From Pseudomonas sp. TNT3 (lineage in GTDB: Bacteria > Pseudomonadota > Gammaproteobacteria > Pseudomonadales > Pseudomonadaceae): 64,000 bases of DNA. The stretch lies in contig NZ_WFGV02000020.1 of assembly GCF_010095445.2 (NCBI RefSeq), forward strand, positions 33,742-97,741, read 5' to 3'. The position numbers and the translations under genes are program-made. Positions 62,378 to 64,000 of this stretch are shown here, in pieces; position 1 is the first letter of the stretch; the number at the start of each line of letters is the position of its first letter. The notes below the pieces were generated by a model. It did not search any database. It saw only the letters and a program-made list of their open reading frames with translations, and was not told where the DNA came from.

Positions 62378-64000
62378 TCAGACGAGTGGTTTAGGCTCGT
62401 GCTCTTTTTCCAGGGCCTCGTGTTGCTCTACCGCTTGTTGAACGGAGCGCGGAGCTTCGTTGAATGCGGTGTCAGCTGGTTCAGCGGCAACTTCAGCAAC
62501 CGGGGCAGCAGCCTCGGTGACTTCAGCAACAACCGGAGTTTCCTCTACCGCAGCCGGGGCAGCAGCGGCAGCCAACTCGGCTTCCTTCTGCAGACGCTCG
62601 GCTTCACGCTTGCGACGACGCACTTCACGCGGGTCGTTTGGTGCGCGACCATTTTCGGTCAAGGCGCTGACAGGAGCCGCCTCGACCACCGGTGCTGCCA
62701 CTTCGGCAACCACTGGCGCTTCAACGACCGGTGCAGGCTCTGCTGCAGCGACTACTGGCTCGGAAACCACGGTTTCTGCCACAGGTGCAGGCGCTTCAGC
62801 AGCGACTGGTTCGGCAACCCAGTTGAACGCAGTTTGTTCTTCGCGAGCTTCACGCACCGATTCGGTCACTGTCTCAGTGACGGTTTCGACGACTGGCTCT
62901 GCAACCACTGCCGGTGTCTGGGCGACGACGACAGGTTCAGCGAACGCTTCGACCTGAGGCTGTGCTTCACCCACTGGAGCCATTTCGATTTCCGGAGCGG
63001 AAGTTGCTTCTACCGGAGTAGTCGCTTCAACCACTGGTGCTTCCACTGGAGCAGTTTCCAGCGTCGCGGCGGTAGCGCGTTCGGCCTGCTCGTTGGCTTG
63101 TGCTTCAGCTGGAGCGCTGATCACGGTGCTGGCAACGGCTGCAGTAACAGCCAGGCCTGCGGCCAGTTCGTCAGTGCTTGGCGCTTCGCGGCCTTCGGCA
63201 CCCTCGTTACCTTCGGCGGACTCGGATTCTTCCGAACCTTCGATCACATTGCCGTTGGCATCGCGTTGACGCTCACGACGATTGCTGCGACGACGCTGAC
63301 CACGGGAGCGGCGGCGAGGACGATCACCTTCGGCGCCTTCCTGACCGTCTTCCTGCAATTGCTCTTCGTTGGACAGCAGCTCTTCTTCAGCGACCGCTGC
63401 AACAGCTTGCTCGGCACGCGGCTGGCGTTCTTCACGCGGTGGGCGTGGAGCGCGCTCTTCGCGTGGCTGACGTGCCGGACGCTCTTCAGCGATGGCAGTG
63501 GCAGTGGCGGCGGCTGCAGCAACAGGTGCAGCATCCAGCGGCTCGCGCAGTTCACGAACCGGACGTTCTTCGCGATCACCACGTGGCTTGCGGTCTTCAC
63601 GAGGAGCGCGCGGTGCACGTTCTTCACGAGGCGCGCGTGGAGCACGTTCTTCACGGGCTACGGCTGGAGTTTCTTCACGGGCTTCGCGTGGTTGACGCTC
63701 TTCTCGCGGTTCACGTGGTGCGCGTTCTTCACGCGGTGCACGTTCTTCGCGAGGCTTGCGCTCTTCATCGCGGCGACCGTTACGGTTGCGGCTTTGCTGG
63801 CGACCATTGCGACGTTCTTCGTTGCGGGCTGGACGCTCGGTGGTGGCTGGCTTTTCAACCACGACCGGTGCAGCAGGCTCTTCCTTGGTGGCGAACAGGC
63901 TGACCAGCGACTTCACCAGGCCTTTGAACAGACTTGGCTCAGGCACGGCGGCCGGTGCAGCAACCGGTGCGGCGACGACTTCGGTCGGGACCGGAGCGTT
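62378..64000 (-). CDS. rne: Ribonuclease E, C-terminal scaffold (runs off window end)
   Basis: The frame runs from beyond base 64000 to the stop at 62378, giving 540 residues without the catalytic domain. It begins with Pro/Ala/Val-rich residues, then an amphipathic helix LFKGLVKSLVSLFA (about residues 24-38), likely the membrane-targeting element, then a long Arg/Glu-rich region of REERAPRE-like repeats, an acidic stretch, a second RRRSRGQRRRSNRRER basic block, and a long Val/Ala/Pro/Glu-rich tail, ending PKPLV. NDPREVRRRKREAERL near the end may be a partner-binding motif. This is the degradosome scaffold part of RNase E; position next to murB matches PA2976 from memory. Confidence 0.9.
   Translation of the reverse strand, partial: NAPVPTEVVAAPVAAPAAVPEPSLFKGLVKSLVSLFATKEEPAAPVVVEKPATTERPARNEERRNGRQQSRNRNGRRDEERKPREERAPREERAPREPREERQPREAREETPAVAREERAPRAPREERAPRAPREDRKPRGDREERPVRELREPLDAAPVAAAAATATAIAEERPARQPREERAPRPPREERQPRAEQAVAAVAEEELLSNEEQLQEDGQEGAEGDRPRRRSRGQRRRSNRRERQRDANGNVIEGSEESESAEGNEGAEGREAPSTDELAAGLAVTAAVASTVISAPAEAQANEQAERATAATLETAPVEAPVVEATTPVEATSAPEIEMAPVGEAQPQVEAFAEPVVVAQTPAVVAEPVVETVTETVTESVREAREEQTAFNWVAEPVAAEAPAPVAETVVSEPVVAAAEPAPVVEAPVVAEVAAPVVEAAPVSALTENGRAPNDPREVRRRKREAERLQKEAELAAAAAPAAVEETPVVAEVTEAAAPVAEVAAEPADTAFNEAPRSVQQAVEQHEALEKEHEPKPLV

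Overview
The window is a chromosomal segment of a fluorescent-group Pseudomonas. It is GC-rich and almost fully coding. It carries the ldhA-gacS-(two-component pair)-cysM-rlmD-relA-mazG block, fabBA, a GacS protein of exactly 917 residues, Pseudomonas-type REP inverted repeats in intergenic gaps, and a long REER/Ala-Val-rich RNase E tail. I see no phage, insertion sequence, CRISPR array, rRNA or plasmid gene. The assignment rests on recognised protein families and remembered gene order in P. aeruginosa PAO1; no database was searched.

Layout. 0-15 kb: the end of an ArsC-like reductase, a TlpA-type lipoprotein, two small conserved proteins, ldhA, gacS (sensor of the Gac/Rsm switch), an OmpR/EnvZ-type pair where PAO1 has pirRS, then cysM, rlmD, relA, mazG and a DUF2058 gene. 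15-22 kb (reverse strand): fabA-fabB, and a tightly coupled TonB receptor / ABC-type binding protein / hybrid kinase operon whose kinase resembles PA1611. 22-30.5 kb (forward): gpsA, a DUF4389 protein, sixA, acyl-CoA synthetase, thioesterase, two alpha/beta-hydrolases, a broken glutathione transferase, a DUF4892 protein and an AI-2E family permease. 30.5-38.6 kb: a second two-component pair, pyrF, two oxidoreductases, a chemoreceptor and a membrane-anchored protein. 38.9-39.4 kb: a duplicated tRNA-Glu/tRNA-Gly cassette with a clear sigma70 promoter and terminator. 39.6-50.7 kb: MATE and LysE exporters, an AlaX-type editing protein, a LysR regulator, fadE, a transglutaminase-like protein, a GST, an ABC exporter pair and a DUF2062 protein. 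50.8-57.7 kb: comEC, then the envelope chain exbB-exbD-lpxK-ycaR-kdsB-ptp-murB, mostly joined by stop/start overlaps. 57.9-62.3 kb: a four-gene molybdenum hydroxylase operon (2Fe-2S subunit, Tat-exported Mo subunit, XdhC-like and MocA-like maturases) inserted between murB and rne. 62.4-64 kb: the C-terminal scaffold of rne, running off the window.

Most genes are housekeeping, signalling or envelope functions. The most interesting items are the TonB receptor/binding protein/kinase sensory operon, the Mo-hydroxylase cassette at the murB-rne junction, REP doublets that keep perfect pairing through matched changes in both arms, and a glutathione transferase reduced to its two ends. Nothing here is clearly an undescribed defence or mobile system.
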